DNA from: Lachnospiraceae bacterium | Lineage (GTDB): Bacteria; Bacillota; Clostridia; Lachnospirales; Lachnospiraceae | Direction: 5' to 3' | Assembly: GCA_902363665.1 (NCBI GenBank) | Contig: CABJAW010000015.1 | Coordinates: 1 to 64,000, forward strand | DNA: 64,000 nt | In this document: positions 16,388-24,474 of the stretch, one piece after another | Layout of the letters: each line of letters begins with the position of its first letter | How positions within the stretch are numbered: the first letter of the stretch is position 1 | Notes under the pieces: model-generated | What the model saw: the letters and a program-made list of their open reading frames with translations, nothing else | Database searches by the model: none | What the model was told of the DNA's origin: nothing | Made by a program: the position numbers and the translations under genes

Positions 16388-17929
16388 ATGCAGAAAACAA
16401 AAAGATGCAGTACCAATAACAGAATATGGAGCGGTTCGATCACAGTTTTTCTGAGTCTTCTGTGCGTCCTGTTTTTCAGTCTGATCTGTACGGCAGTGGA
16501 GTCAGCTAGAGTCCAGGGGGCAAGGACACAGACGGCAAATATAGCGGGAATGGCGACGTTTTCGATACTTGGAGAGTTTGAAAAGCCGCTTCTGGATGAG
16601 TATGAAATTTTTGCAGTGGACGGTTCGTATGGCAGCGGCTCTTTTAAGCGTGAAAAAGTAAAAAGCCGTCTGGAGCATTACCTGACAATCAATACAAATC
16701 CAAAGGATGGTGTGTTTTCCGTCTGGTGTTTTGACCCCTGGAATCTGTCGCTGGCAGATACAAAACTTACCGGCTATGCATTGCTGACAGATGAGTTTGG
16801 CGAACCGTTTTATCAACAGGCGGTTCGCTATATGAAGGCGAATGCGGCTTCGCTTGCGCTGGACAGGCTGACAGAGTATTCGGAAAATACCAGTACGATA
16901 CAGAAATGGGAAAAGGAATATGAAAGGCGAAGAAAAGAAAACGACGGTCAGCTTTCCGGGTTGGAAGATAAAAAGCAGCAGAAAATGGAACAACTGGAGT
17001 CAGAAGCGACGGAGAGCGGAACTGAGATTGTGGAAGTGCCGCGAGCCGAAAATCCCCTGAAAGAGATCGCGAAGCTGCGCCGGAAAAGTACGCTTGAGAT
17101 CGTGACGGGCGGAAAAACCGTTTCCAAGAAAAAGGTACAGACAGGAAAACTTCCGTCAAAACACAGACCCGGGAACGGTACACTGAAATTAAAAAAAGAA
17201 AACAGCGGATTTCTGGCAAATGCACTGTTCCGGGAGTATCTGATGCTTCATTTTCCAAATTACTTAAGCAGTGAAAAAACGGGTAAGCTGGATTACCAGC
17301 TGGAATACATACTGGGCGGAAAAGTGTCGGATAAAAAGAACCTGAAGTATGTGGTGAACCGATTGCTTTTGATTCGGGAGGGAATGAACTACCTGTATGC
17401 GCTGGAAGCTCCGGAGATGAACGGAAAGGCGGAAGGACTTGCGGTAACGCTGACCGGATTTCTTGGGATGCCGGCGCTTACGGCAGCTACAAAGCACGCA
17501 CTTTTACTGGCGTGGGCTTACGGAGAAAGTCTGATCGATGTGCGGACGCTGCTGGATGACGGGAAGGTACCTCTTTTTAAAGATGCCGGATCATGGAAAC
17601 TGACACTGGAAAATCTTGGACGCATTACCGAGATTTTGGAGCAGGGAAATACCGGAGGAACGCAGGGGCTTAGCTATTCGGAATATCTGAGAATCCTTTT
17701 GAATCTTGGCTCACTGACCGAACAGAAGATGCGGGCGCTTGACATGATCCAGTGCAATCTGCGGGAAAATGCGGAGACTGCAAATTTTTATGCAGCAAAT
17801 TGTGTGGTTGGAACGGAAATGACAGGGCAGTGGAAGTGCGCACCGGTATTTTTCCGGATTCCGTCCGCGTTTCTTGGAATTTCAGGTGAAACGATGACCT
17901 TTGAGCAGCAGGCAGGGATGGCCTATTAA
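16388..17929 (+). CDS. DUF5702-type Tad-locus surface protein
   Basis: A protein of 513 residues with one N-terminal transmembrane helix after 'GSITVFLSLLCVLFFSLICTAVESARVQGAR', the pattern of the DUF5702 family that accompanies Tad loci in Clostridia (family named from memory). The rest is extracytoplasmic: a long polar, Lys/Glu-rich middle (about 170-260) with coiled-coil character and a C-terminal helical part. Its N-terminus resembles TadE-like pseudopilins, with Glu near the start of the helix, so it may be processed or simply anchored. Function is unknown; its place between Flp and the TadE-like gene suggests an assembly or tip role. Confidence 0.75.
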   Translation: MQKTKRCSTNNRIWSGSITVFLSLLCVLFFSLICTAVESARVQGARTQTANIAGMATFSILGEFEKPLLDEYEIFAVDGSYGSGSFKREKVKSRLEHYLTINTNPKDGVFSVWCFDPWNLSLADTKLTGYALLTDEFGEPFYQQAVRYMKANAASLALDRLTEYSENTSTIQKWEKEYERRRKENDGQLSGLEDKKQQKMEQLESEATESGTEIVEVPRAENPLKEIAKLRRKSTLEIVTGGKTVSKKKVQTGKLPSKHRPGNGTLKLKKENSGFLANALFREYLMLHFPNYLSSEKTGKLDYQLEYILGGKVSDKKNLKYVVNRLLLIREGMNYLYALEAPEMNGKAEGLAVTLTGFLGMPALTAATKHALLLAWAYGESLIDVRTLLDDGKVPLFKDAGSWKLTLENLGRITEILEQGNTGGTQGLSYSEYLRILLNLGSLTEQKMRALDMIQCNLRENAETANFYAANCVVGTEMTGQWKCAPVFFRIPSAFLGISGETMTFEQQAGMAY

Positions 17930-17949
17930 GAGAAGCGGGGTGAAAAAGA

Positions 17950-18873
17950 ATGCTCTCATATTTCAGATTTACAGCAAAAAGTTTCGTGAAACAAGCACTG
18001 CAAATAACTACAAAAAAGAAAAAAGGAAAGGACAGAATCTCTCCCCCAAATGATTTCGAATGTTCCTCGAATGTCCCAGGAGATATAAGAGCATTCTTTT
18101 TGACTCCGCTTCGTGCGGCCATGACCGTGGAGGCAGCACTGGTACTCCCGCTCTTTCTTTTCTGTATGACGGCGCTGATCCAATACGGGTCGGTCATGGG
18201 TACGGCGGTACAGATCGGTACCGCGCTGACGGAGACGGGAAAGTCGATGGCGACAGCTGCCTATGCAATGAAATATGGCGGGGAGGGCAGTGCGCCGGGA
18301 CTTGGAGTGAGTGCATTGTCAGCGGGGTATGCACACCATAAAGTGATTGGAAGAGCAGGGAATACGGATCGGATTAAAAATGTAAATATGGCGCTGTCCT
18401 CTTTTTTACAGGAGGAGGAACAGATTGATCTTGTGATGACGTACCAGATCAAAACTCCGGTGGCGGTCATAAAACTGCCGGGAAATTTTTTCCTTCAGCG
18501 TGCCTGTGTGCGGGCCTGGACAGGGCGCGGTGCACAGGGAGGAGACGGCTCCGGTACCGGAAATGAAAATGGACAGGGAGAAGTCTATGTGACTGAGTCA
18601 GGACGCGTATATCATGAAGATCCGGAGTGCTCTTATTTAAACCCTTCCATCCGGGAGGTTGATGAGGATGCGATCGGCGGCCTGCGCAACCGCAGCGGTG
18701 AAAAATACCGGCCGTGCGAGAGCTGCGGAGGCGGAAGTGGAACCGTATATATCACAGATGAAGGGAACCGGTACCACCGTTCGATCGGTTGCAGCGGCCT
18801 GAAGCGGACAATCCATACAGAGGAAAAGGGCAGCTGCGGTCTGCGGCCATGTTCGAAGTGTAGTGGAGGATGA
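17950..18873 (+). CDS. TadE-like pseudopilin with two C-terminal CxxC modules
   Basis: A protein of 307 residues. A basic leader of about 57 residues precedes a TadE-type helix ('AAMTVEAALVLPLFLFCMTAL', Glu after the cleavage region). A helical stretch follows, and at residues 212-307 come two copies of a module V-Y-[VI]-T-x-x-G-x-x-Y-H-(4)-C-x-x-L...P-C-x-x-C. Each copy has one His and three Cys (C227, C256, C259 in the first), a likely metal or disulfide site. The leader before the helix is long for TadE, so an internal start near 18121 is possible. It probably acts as a minor pilin; the C-terminal modules would be surface exposed. Confidence 0.8.
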   Translation: MLSYFRFTAKSFVKQALQITTKKKKGKDRISPPNDFECSSNVPGDIRAFFLTPLRAAMTVEAALVLPLFLFCMTALIQYGSVMGTAVQIGTALTETGKSMATAAYAMKYGGEGSAPGLGVSALSAGYAHHKVIGRAGNTDRIKNVNMALSSFLQEEEQIDLVMTYQIKTPVAVIKLPGNFFLQRACVRAWTGRGAQGGDGSGTGNENGQGEVYVTESGRVYHEDPECSYLNPSIREVDEDAIGGLRNRSGEKYRPCESCGGGSGTVYITDEGNRYHRSIGCSGLKRTIHTEEKGSCGLRPCSKCSGG

Positions 18874-18890
18874 GAAAAGCAGGGTGAAAG

Positions 18891-19310
18891 ATGTTTCAGA
18901 ATATTGCGACAGTAATAGTACTGATAATTTGCAGTTACGTGGATATCAGGCAGCGAAAAGTAGAAAAAAGAATAGCCGGAATTTATGCGGCAGCAGTGCT
19001 TGCAGGCAGGCTGGCTGAAGGTGGAACTGGGCTGGCAGCACTTTTTACCGGGCTTGTGCCGGGGATTCTGTTTCTTTTTCTCTCCTTTGTGACGAGGCAG
19101 GGGATCGGCTACGGAGACAGTATCCTGATCCTGCTTCTTGGAGCTTCTGTTGGGATAGAAGCGGAGCTTGAAATCCTGCTGCTGGCATTTGCACTCTCCG
19201 GTATCTGGGCGGTTGCTTTGCTTTTTCGAAAGAAGGGAAACGTACAGCAGGAGTTTCCGTTTGTGCCGTTTTTGCTGGCCGGGGCAGTGCTGGAGATGAT
19301 ATTTGCGTGA
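18891..19310 (+). CDS. Second A24 prepilin peptidase, minimal
   Basis: A 139-residue membrane protein with the catalytic aspartates D18 in 'SYVDIRQRKV' and D76 in 'GIGYGDSILIL', spaced as in prepilin peptidases. It has the shorter domain size of FppA/TadV-like enzymes with about four to five transmembrane segments. Two peptidases in one Tad operon suggest separate substrates (Flp, and TadE-like proteins), but this is inferred. The ATG at 18891 follows GCAGGGTGAAAG. Confidence 0.82.
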   Translation: MFQNIATVIVLIICSYVDIRQRKVEKRIAGIYAAAVLAGRLAEGGTGLAALFTGLVPGILFLFLSFVTRQGIGYGDSILILLLGASVGIEAELEILLLAFALSGIWAVALLFRKKGNVQQEFPFVPFLLAGAVLEMIFA

Positions 19311-19399
19311 CAAAGGCAAACGAATTTTCCGGGGGAGTAAGGATGAAGAAAAGGAAATTCGATTGGTAAAATGCGGGAAAAACAGAGAGGCGGGATGAA

Positions 19400-19885
19400 A
19401 TGCAGAGCATGGGGAAAAGAAAACACAGAGAAGAAAAAGTCGGTCAGGACACCTGGAAAGGCAGCTATACCGTGGAGGCTGCGGTGATTCTTCCGCTTAC
19501 CGCTTTGATTTTAGCTGCGGTGATTCTGGCTGCATTTTATATTCATGACAGAAGCTGTATGCAGGGAATGGCATGTGAGATTGCATCTGCAGGAAGCAAC
19601 TGCATTACACAGGAGCAGCGCACAAAACGAGTGGCGCAGCTTCGGCAGGAAGTAAAACAGCAGCGATTTTTAGGAAGCAGAAATCTGGCTGCCAGTGCTT
19701 CGAGCGGAAAGACGGAAGTAAATGCAAAGCTTGAAGCTTCGTATCCGATTCCCGGCATGGTGACACGGTTTTTTACGAAAGGATCGCTGCCGGTAAAGTG
19801 CAGCTGGAAAACTAAGGACATAGAACCTGCGAAAACAATCTGGCAGATTCGCGGAGTGGCATCGATCCTCGGAGGTGGAACGTGA
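19400..19885 (+). CDS. TadE-like pseudopilin
   Basis: A 161-residue protein with an N-terminal basic region, 'GSYTVEAAVILPLTALILAAVIL' as TadE-type cleavage and helix (Glu at +4/+5 of the cut), then a polar region with 'SYPIPGMVTRFF'. It is presumably a minor pilin that is processed and inserted like TadE/TadF. The start at 19400 has GGCGGG upstream. Its stop overlaps the GTG start of the FHA gene, so the two are coupled. Confidence 0.82.
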   Translation: MQSMGKRKHREEKVGQDTWKGSYTVEAAVILPLTALILAAVILAAFYIHDRSCMQGMACEIASAGSNCITQEQRTKRVAQLRQEVKQQRFLGSRNLAASASSGKTEVNAKLEASYPIPGMVTRFFTKGSLPVKCSWKTKDIEPAKTIWQIRGVASILGGGT

Positions 19886-21474
19886 AAGCGGAATATAAAA
19901 GAGATCTGAGGGATAATTATCTGATCCTGAGCGCCCTGGAAGAAAAAGAAGAGGACGATTATAGCATTTATATGGTCGAAAAGAATAAAATCCCGGGGCT
20001 GCTTCCGGTGCATCGCTCGCGTATGGACGGTGCACTTCTGTTAAGCTATGAGATCACAGGAAAACAGCCGCTGGCCAGTCTGTATGAGCAAAAGCAGCTT
20101 GGCTGTGCAGATATTTTATTGATTTTGTCGGAACTTGGAGAGATCCTTGAAACGCTGCAGAAATATCTTTTAAGTCCGGAGAATCTGGTCTTTGATCCGG
20201 AATACATTTTTCTGGAACCAGATGGAAAAAAGCTGTCTCTGTGCTATGCTCCGGGGGTAAAAAATGAAGTGTCAATTCGATCCCTCGCGGAGTTTATTCT
20301 GCGCAGGCTGGATCATAAGGATGCGGGGGCTGTGGCAGCCGGGTATCGGTTTTACGGGAAAACACTGGAGGAAAATTTCAGCCTGCAAAGTTCTTTAAAA
20401 GAGCTGCTTCTGGAGTATCAGAACAGAGAAACCAGTGGCAAAGTGCCAGAGAGATATCCGCAAAACCAGAGTGCATATGCGGATGAACGAAAAGATGGAC
20501 AGCAGGCCGAGATATCAAAACGCCGTGAGGGAAATAAGGAAGGCAACATGCGTTATGATGTTTTGTCAGGATACGGAGAAAATACACGTTATGGTGAAGC
20601 ATCCGGATATGCAGCTTCATCTAAATACAGTGGGGCTTCATTATACGAAGAGCCGGAAGTTATCCATAAGACGAGAAGAAAGGATCGGAATGTTTCGAAA
20701 GAAGATTTCCTTCAGGAGCGGGAAGGAGATGCGGGAAAAAACAACCGCGGAAAAACTGAAAAAGAAAGTACAGTGAGAACAAGAAATGCGAAAGAAAGAG
20801 GCAGCGAGAGGTTTGTGGATCGGATTTTTCAGGCTGTACATCCGGCGGTACTGCTTTCCGGTCTTTTTTTGCTGGCATCACTGGAGGTTTTGTTTTACCT
20901 GGGCTATTTACAGCTGACAGAGACCGGAGGAGCGTTTTTTCTGGTATTGTCAGTGGAACTGCTGATCAACAGTGCCTGGAAGCGTGCGAAAGAAGAAAAA
21001 CAGAAACAGAAATTTGAGCAATGGGCGGCTGAAGAAGAGGATGATGAGGAATACCAGGCGCTGATGCATGAGATGTATCAAAGACCGGAAGCATCTGTGC
21101 AGCCGGAAGAGATCGGGGAGACAAGATGCCTGTCAGATCTGAAGCCGGAGGAGGAACTGAGACTGATACCGGTACGGCCGCCGGAGGGGAGCGATTCGGT
21201 GAATGGTGGATTTCCGGATATTATTGTTCGGCGGGGCAGCGTGACTGTTGGAAAGATGCGGCAGCAGTGCGAGGCGGTTCTGATGGCTCCTGCGATCAGC
21301 AGGATGCATGCACGCCTGGAATATCGGCAGGGAGCCTATTATTTGAAAGATCTTAACAGCCGCAATGGCACATTCGTAAATGGAGAACGACTGATGCCGC
21401 AGGAGGCCAGGATTGTCAGCCATGGAGACCGGGTGGCCTTTGCGGATGTTCAGTATCGGGCTGTAAGGATGTGA
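19882..21474 (+). CDS. Membrane FHA-domain protein (DUF6382-type)
   Basis: A protein of 530 residues. An N-terminal domain (about 1-165) with 'NYLILSALEE' fits the DUF6382 family found before FHA domains in Clostridia (named from memory). A low-complexity linker rich in Tyr/Gly/Ser/Arg follows (about 170-300), then two transmembrane segments (about 316-365). The C-terminal FHA domain (450-530) has 'GSVTVGK', 'SRMHARLEY', 'LKDLNSRNGTFVNG' and 'HGDRVAFAD', the full set of phospho-threonine binding features. It ends the Tad operon. It may couple Ser/Thr phosphorylation to pilus assembly; no kinase gene is nearby. It starts at GTG 19882 with GGAGGTGG upstream. Confidence 0.85.
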   Translation: MKAEYKRDLRDNYLILSALEEKEEDDYSIYMVEKNKIPGLLPVHRSRMDGALLLSYEITGKQPLASLYEQKQLGCADILLILSELGEILETLQKYLLSPENLVFDPEYIFLEPDGKKLSLCYAPGVKNEVSIRSLAEFILRRLDHKDAGAVAAGYRFYGKTLEENFSLQSSLKELLLEYQNRETSGKVPERYPQNQSAYADERKDGQQAEISKRREGNKEGNMRYDVLSGYGENTRYGEASGYAASSKYSGASLYEEPEVIHKTRRKDRNVSKEDFLQEREGDAGKNNRGKTEKESTVRTRNAKERGSERFVDRIFQAVHPAVLLSGLFLLASLEVLFYLGYLQLTETGGAFFLVLSVELLINSAWKRAKEEKQKQKFEQWAAEEEDDEEYQALMHEMYQRPEASVQPEEIGETRCLSDLKPEEELRLIPVRPPEGSDSVNGGFPDIIVRRGSVTVGKMRQQCEAVLMAPAISRMHARLEYRQGAYYLKDLNSRNGTFVNGERLMPQEARIVSHGDRVAFADVQYRAVRM

Positions 21475-21511
21475 GCCTGACGAAACGATTGCACAGCAGA
21501 TTTGCGGTTTG

Positions 21512-22390
21512 TCAGTCAAAATCCGATTGCGGCAGGCTCGCTTTTACGCGGAACCAGTAGGTGTAAAGATCCTGAAAACCGAGCGAGGTATAAAGAGTTT
21601 TTGCATAAGTATTGCCTTTTACAACCTGCAGATATGCTTTAGAGGCACCTTTTTTGCGGGCCTCGGAAAGAATGGAGCTGCAGATTGCGCGGCCATATCC
21701 TTTGTGGCGGCAGCTTGCGTCGACATAAATGGCATAAAGCCCTACGTGACCGCGATCCATGATGCCAAGGCCGGAGGCCACCATGCGCCCGTCGATCTCG
21801 ATGCTTGCTACGATCGTTTCTTTTGGGATTGCCTTGAACATAGACGGGACGATACGGCGCAGCGTCGGGTTGGTAGTGCCGTTCAGGCGAAAGAGAGAAG
21901 TGATCCAGTCATCCGTGATGCGGTCCTGAAACAGCACGATCGTGTCATTGGGGTAAAGAAGAAAAGAGGGAAGTCCGGAGTTTCTTCCATAATATTCGTA
22001 CTCCGCGCCGATCGAAGGATAGCAGACAAAATCTTTCATATCCAATGTCATAACTTCGGTGATATGCTGGATCTCATAACCCTTTCCATCCAGCAGTGAA
22101 TCAAAAGAAGGATCCAGCAGCGGGCTGATCTTAAAAATGACCGGCGTATGATAATTGGCATATACAGATTCGCAGTAGCGGATTTTTTCATCAATCGGAA
22201 TCTGGGAAGCGCCCACCTGCGTGACACTGTTGGTGCGGTGCGTATAATTATGTGAAAAGCGGATCAGCCAGCCGTCATACAGCTCGATTTTGTGGGATGG
22301 CCATGCATTCAGCGAGATTTCTTCAATCAGTTTAATGTAAGCATTGTTTTCCACAGAAGCCTCTGTAAAAGTTTCAGTAGAATGTTCCAT
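21512..22390 (-). CDS. GNAT-family N-acetyltransferase
   Basis: A protein of 292 residues with a C-terminal GNAT fold: 'VGLYAIYVDASCRHKGYGRAIC' contains the acetyl-CoA binding R/Q-x-x-G-x-G/A type loop, followed by 'AYLQVVKGNTYAKTLYTSLGF' (motif B). The N-terminal half (about 1-150) is a second, degenerate domain seen in many large GNATs. The substrate is unknown. AGGAGG lies just before the ATG. It is transcribed on the opposite strand, converging with the Tad operon, with only 37 bases between the stops, and diverging from the rhomboid gene. Confidence 0.85.
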   Translation of the reverse strand: MEHSTETFTEASVENNAYIKLIEEISLNAWPSHKIELYDGWLIRFSHNYTHRTNSVTQVGASQIPIDEKIRYCESVYANYHTPVIFKISPLLDPSFDSLLDGKGYEIQHITEVMTLDMKDFVCYPSIGAEYEYYGRNSGLPSFLLYPNDTIVLFQDRITDDWITSLFRLNGTTNPTLRRIVPSMFKAIPKETIVASIEIDGRMVASGLGIMDRGHVGLYAIYVDASCRHKGYGRAICSSILSEARKKGASKAYLQVVKGNTYAKTLYTSLGFQDLYTYWFRVKASLPQSDFD

Positions 22391-22464
22391 TAAAAGCGCC
22401 TCCTTTTACTTTTGACCTATCATATCATGGGAGACGCAAAAAATGCAAGAGATGTCAGAAACGC

Positions 22465-22493
22465 TTGATTTGCCCACGCAGAATTCCTATAAT
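22465..22493 (+). promoter_or_regulatory. Promoter of the rhomboid gene
   Basis: TTGATT (22465-22470), 17-base spacer, perfect TATAAT (22488-22493). The transcript would start inside the left arm of the following hairpin, about 190 bases before the rhomboid ATG. Confidence 0.7.
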
Positions 22494-22494
22494 G

Positions 22495-22539
22495 TAAGCA
22501 CTATCATAAGTAAGCCAAGCTTACTTATGATAGTGCTTA
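22495..22539. repeat. Perfect 20-bp inverted repeat, 5-base loop
   Basis: Bases 22495-22514 are the exact reverse complement of 22520-22539, separated by CCAAG. There is no T-run on the plus strand, so it is not a usual terminator. It begins two bases after a TATAAT box, in the divergent interval between the GNAT and rhomboid genes. Confidence 0.9.
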
Positions 22540-22550
22540 TGAGCAAGTAG

Positions 22551-22648
22551 CGAAGCGGATTGCGAATAGCCATGCAGTGCATGCAAGCAGCGAAGCGGAT
22601 TGCGAATATCTATGCAGTGCATGTAAGCAGCGAAGCGGATTGCGAATA
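22551..22648 (+). repeat. 40-bp tandem array of the REP-like repeat
   Basis: CGAAGCGGATTGCGAATA recurs at 22551, 22591 and 22631, a period of exactly 40. The filler TGCAGTGCATG(C/T)AAGCAG is also repeated and contains the palindrome TGCA...TGCA. The third unit is cut short. The same core occurs singly elsewhere in the window (56.9, 58.7, 62.5 kb and others). Confidence 0.9.
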
Positions 22649-22689
22649 CCCGTTTGGACTTGCCGAAAATAGCGGAAAGGGGGAATTCT

Positions 22690-23331
22690 ATGGAGGAAAT
22701 AAAGTCATTTCTTCGTTCGAGGCAGCCGGTGAACCTGATCATAACAGCGGCAAATATTCTTGTGTTTCTTGTGCTGAGTTTTTTTGGAGACACGGAAAAT
22801 GCTGCATTTATGGCAGCGCACGGGGCAAGTGTTACCGCGTACGTGGAGCAGGGAGAGTACTACAGGCTTTTTACGTGTATGTTTTTGCACTTTGGCCTGG
22901 AACATCTTTTTTACAACATGCTTGTGCTGATCTTTTTGGGAGATGCGCTTGAGGAGGCGGTTGGAAAAGTTCGCTATCTTGTGATTTATCTTGGCGGCGG
23001 TCTGATAGGAAATGTTGTATCGGTTTTGATTGAGATACAAAAGGGCGAATCGATCGTGTCAGCAGGAGCGTCAGGTGCTATTTTTTCCGTAATCGGTGCG
23101 CTTGTATTTATTGTGCTGAAAAACCACGGAAATCTTGGGATCTATTCCGGAAAGCGGCTGGTACTGATGGCAGTACTCTCGATCCTGCAGAGCATGACGG
23201 CGACCGGCGTAGACAACAGTGCGCACATCGGTGGATTTGCGGCCGGATTTGTGCTGGCATTTCTGCTTGGTGCGGAAAAAAAGGCGGCTGCGCACACAGA
23301 TTTTGTTGACAAGGAACGAAAAAATTTTTAA
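22690..23331 (+). CDS. Rhomboid-family intramembrane serine protease
   Basis: A polytopic membrane protease of 213 residues. The catalytic serine is S128 in 'SAGASGAIFS' and the catalytic histidine H179 in 'NSAHIGGFAAGF'. The 'LHFGLEHLFYNM' motif (H67, H72, N76) in the second helix is the family's oxyanion/structural signature. About six transmembrane segments are visible, the minimal bacterial form with no extra domains. The start at 22690 is preceded by AAAGGGGG; an upstream in-frame ATG at 22654 lies in the repeat-derived leader and lacks a ribosome binding site. Substrate unknown. Confidence 0.92.
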   Translation: MEEIKSFLRSRQPVNLIITAANILVFLVLSFFGDTENAAFMAAHGASVTAYVEQGEYYRLFTCMFLHFGLEHLFYNMLVLIFLGDALEEAVGKVRYLVIYLGGGLIGNVVSVLIEIQKGESIVSAGASGAIFSVIGALVFIVLKNHGNLGIYSGKRLVLMAVLSILQSMTATGVDNSAHIGGFAAGFVLAFLLGAEKKAAAHTDFVDKERKNF

Positions 23332-23436
23332 GATAGAATTATATTGTTTCATCGAATCTGCGAAGCAGTTATTCGGTTAAACACAGGAAGCAGATTTAAA
23401 GGATCTGTTTCGACTACACAGAAAGAAGGGATTCTG

Positions 23437-23838
23437 ATGGAGAATAATTGTATTTTCTGCAAAATAGCAAACGGAGAGATTCCGGCGGCGACCGTGTATG
23501 AGGATGAGGATTTCCGTGCAATTCTGGATCTTGGCCCGGCATCAAAGGGACACACACTGATCCTTCCGAAGAAGCACGCGGCAAATCTGTTTGAGCTGCC
23601 GGAAGAGACTGCAAAAAAGGTTCTGCCGCTTGCGAAAAAGCTTGGTGCGCGTCTTGAGGAGGGACTGCACGCAGAGGGACTGAACGTTGTACAGAATAAT
23701 GGAGAGGCAGCAGGACAGACGGTGATGCATTTCCATGTACATCTCATTCCGCGCTACAAAAACGACACTGTGGATGTAAAATGGGCGCAGGGTACACTGA
23801 CAGAGGATGATAAAAAAGAAATATTGGGCCTGTTTTAG
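23437..23838 (+). CDS. HIT-family nucleotide-binding protein
   Basis: A 133-residue histidine-triad protein of the HinT/Hit branch, nucleoside phosphoramidase or dinucleotide hydrolase. The triad is H98-x-H100-x-H102 in 'VMHFHVHLIPRY'. The N-terminal 'CIFCKIANGEIPA' contains the zinc-type CxxC of bacterial HIT proteins, and 'LGPASKGHTLILPKKH' is the nucleotide-binding strand. The ATG at 23437 follows AAGAAGGG. It stands 105 bases after the rhomboid gene with no clear terminator between. Confidence 0.92.
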   Translation: MENNCIFCKIANGEIPAATVYEDEDFRAILDLGPASKGHTLILPKKHAANLFELPEETAKKVLPLAKKLGARLEEGLHAEGLNVVQNNGEAAGQTVMHFHVHLIPRYKNDTVDVKWAQGTLTEDDKKEILGLF

Positions 23839-23892
23839 TGAGGCTGCAGGGTATCCGCAAATATCCTGCAAGTGAAAGACTAAGGGTAGAAA

Positions 23893-24426
23893 ATGGAAGA
23901 CAAAAATGTGAGTTTTGAAAAGTATTTTTTAAAGTACAAGAACCTGATTATCCGTGTGATAGTAGACGGTTCGGGTGACTATCAGCTGGCACAGGAAATC
24001 TGTCAGCTGGTATATGAGAGATTTTATAAAAATATGGATAAGGTCAGACCCGGAATGGAAAAGGTGTGGCTGATCCGATGCGCAAAGAATGCGCTGACAG
24101 ATCATTATCGCAAGGCGAGAGTAAGGCGGGAAATTTATACGGAAGATATTCCGCCGGCAGAAGTTGGAAATCTTCTGGTAGAAAAGAGCATAGACCGTCA
24201 GGAAGAGCGGATCGATCAGAGAGATCTGGCAGGGAAGATTTTAAGTGAAGTGCGGAAAGTAAATGTTCAGTGGTATGATGTGCTTGTACTTCATTGTGTG
24301 GAAGAACTTCCTCATGCAGAGGCGGCCAGACGGCTGCAAATCTCCGAGACAGTCTTTCGGGCCCGGCTGTGCCGGGCGCGGGCATATATCAGAGAGAATT
24401 TCGGAGAGGAATACAAAAAGCTTTAA
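23893..24426 (+). CDS. ECF-like sigma-70 family RNA polymerase sigma factor
   Basis: A protein of 177 residues in the extracytoplasmic-function sigma size range. An N-terminal region 2-like part ('LAQEICQLVYERFYKNMDKVR' then 'VWLIRCAKNALTDHYRKAR') precedes a region 4 helix-turn-helix ('LPHAEAARRLQISETVFRARLCRARAYIRE'). It is more divergent from RpoE-type factors than usual. The gene ends at a bidirectional terminator shared with murG. A membrane protein with anti-sigma features (25706) lies beyond murG and could be its partner; that pairing is inferred. Confidence 0.85.
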   Translation: MEDKNVSFEKYFLKYKNLIIRVIVDGSGDYQLAQEICQLVYERFYKNMDKVRPGMEKVWLIRCAKNALTDHYRKARVRREIYTEDIPPAEVGNLLVEKSIDRQEERIDQRDLAGKILSEVRKVNVQWYDVLVLHCVEELPHAEAARRLQISETVFRARLCRARAYIRENFGEEYKKL

Positions 24427-24430
24427 AAAA

Positions 24431-24462
24431 ATGGGGCAGCCGCTGTTTGGTGGAAGCCCCAT
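24431..24462. terminator. Bidirectional terminator between sigma factor and murG
   Basis: ATGGGGC (24431-24437) pairs with GCCCCAT (24456-24462). A-run before and T-run after make it work on both strands; the minus-strand T-run is the better one. Confidence 0.75.
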
Positions 24463-24474
24463 TTGTAAAAGATG

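Noticed and set aside
21509..22099. 196-residue plus-strand frame
   Set aside because: Shadow of the GNAT gene on the opposite strand, which has a proper ribosome binding site and fold motifs.
22551..22648. Possible CRISPR array from the 40-bp periodic repeats
   Set aside because: Only three units, the stretch between cores is itself repeated, there are no unique spacers and no cas genes; the core occurs singly elsewhere as a REP-like repeat.
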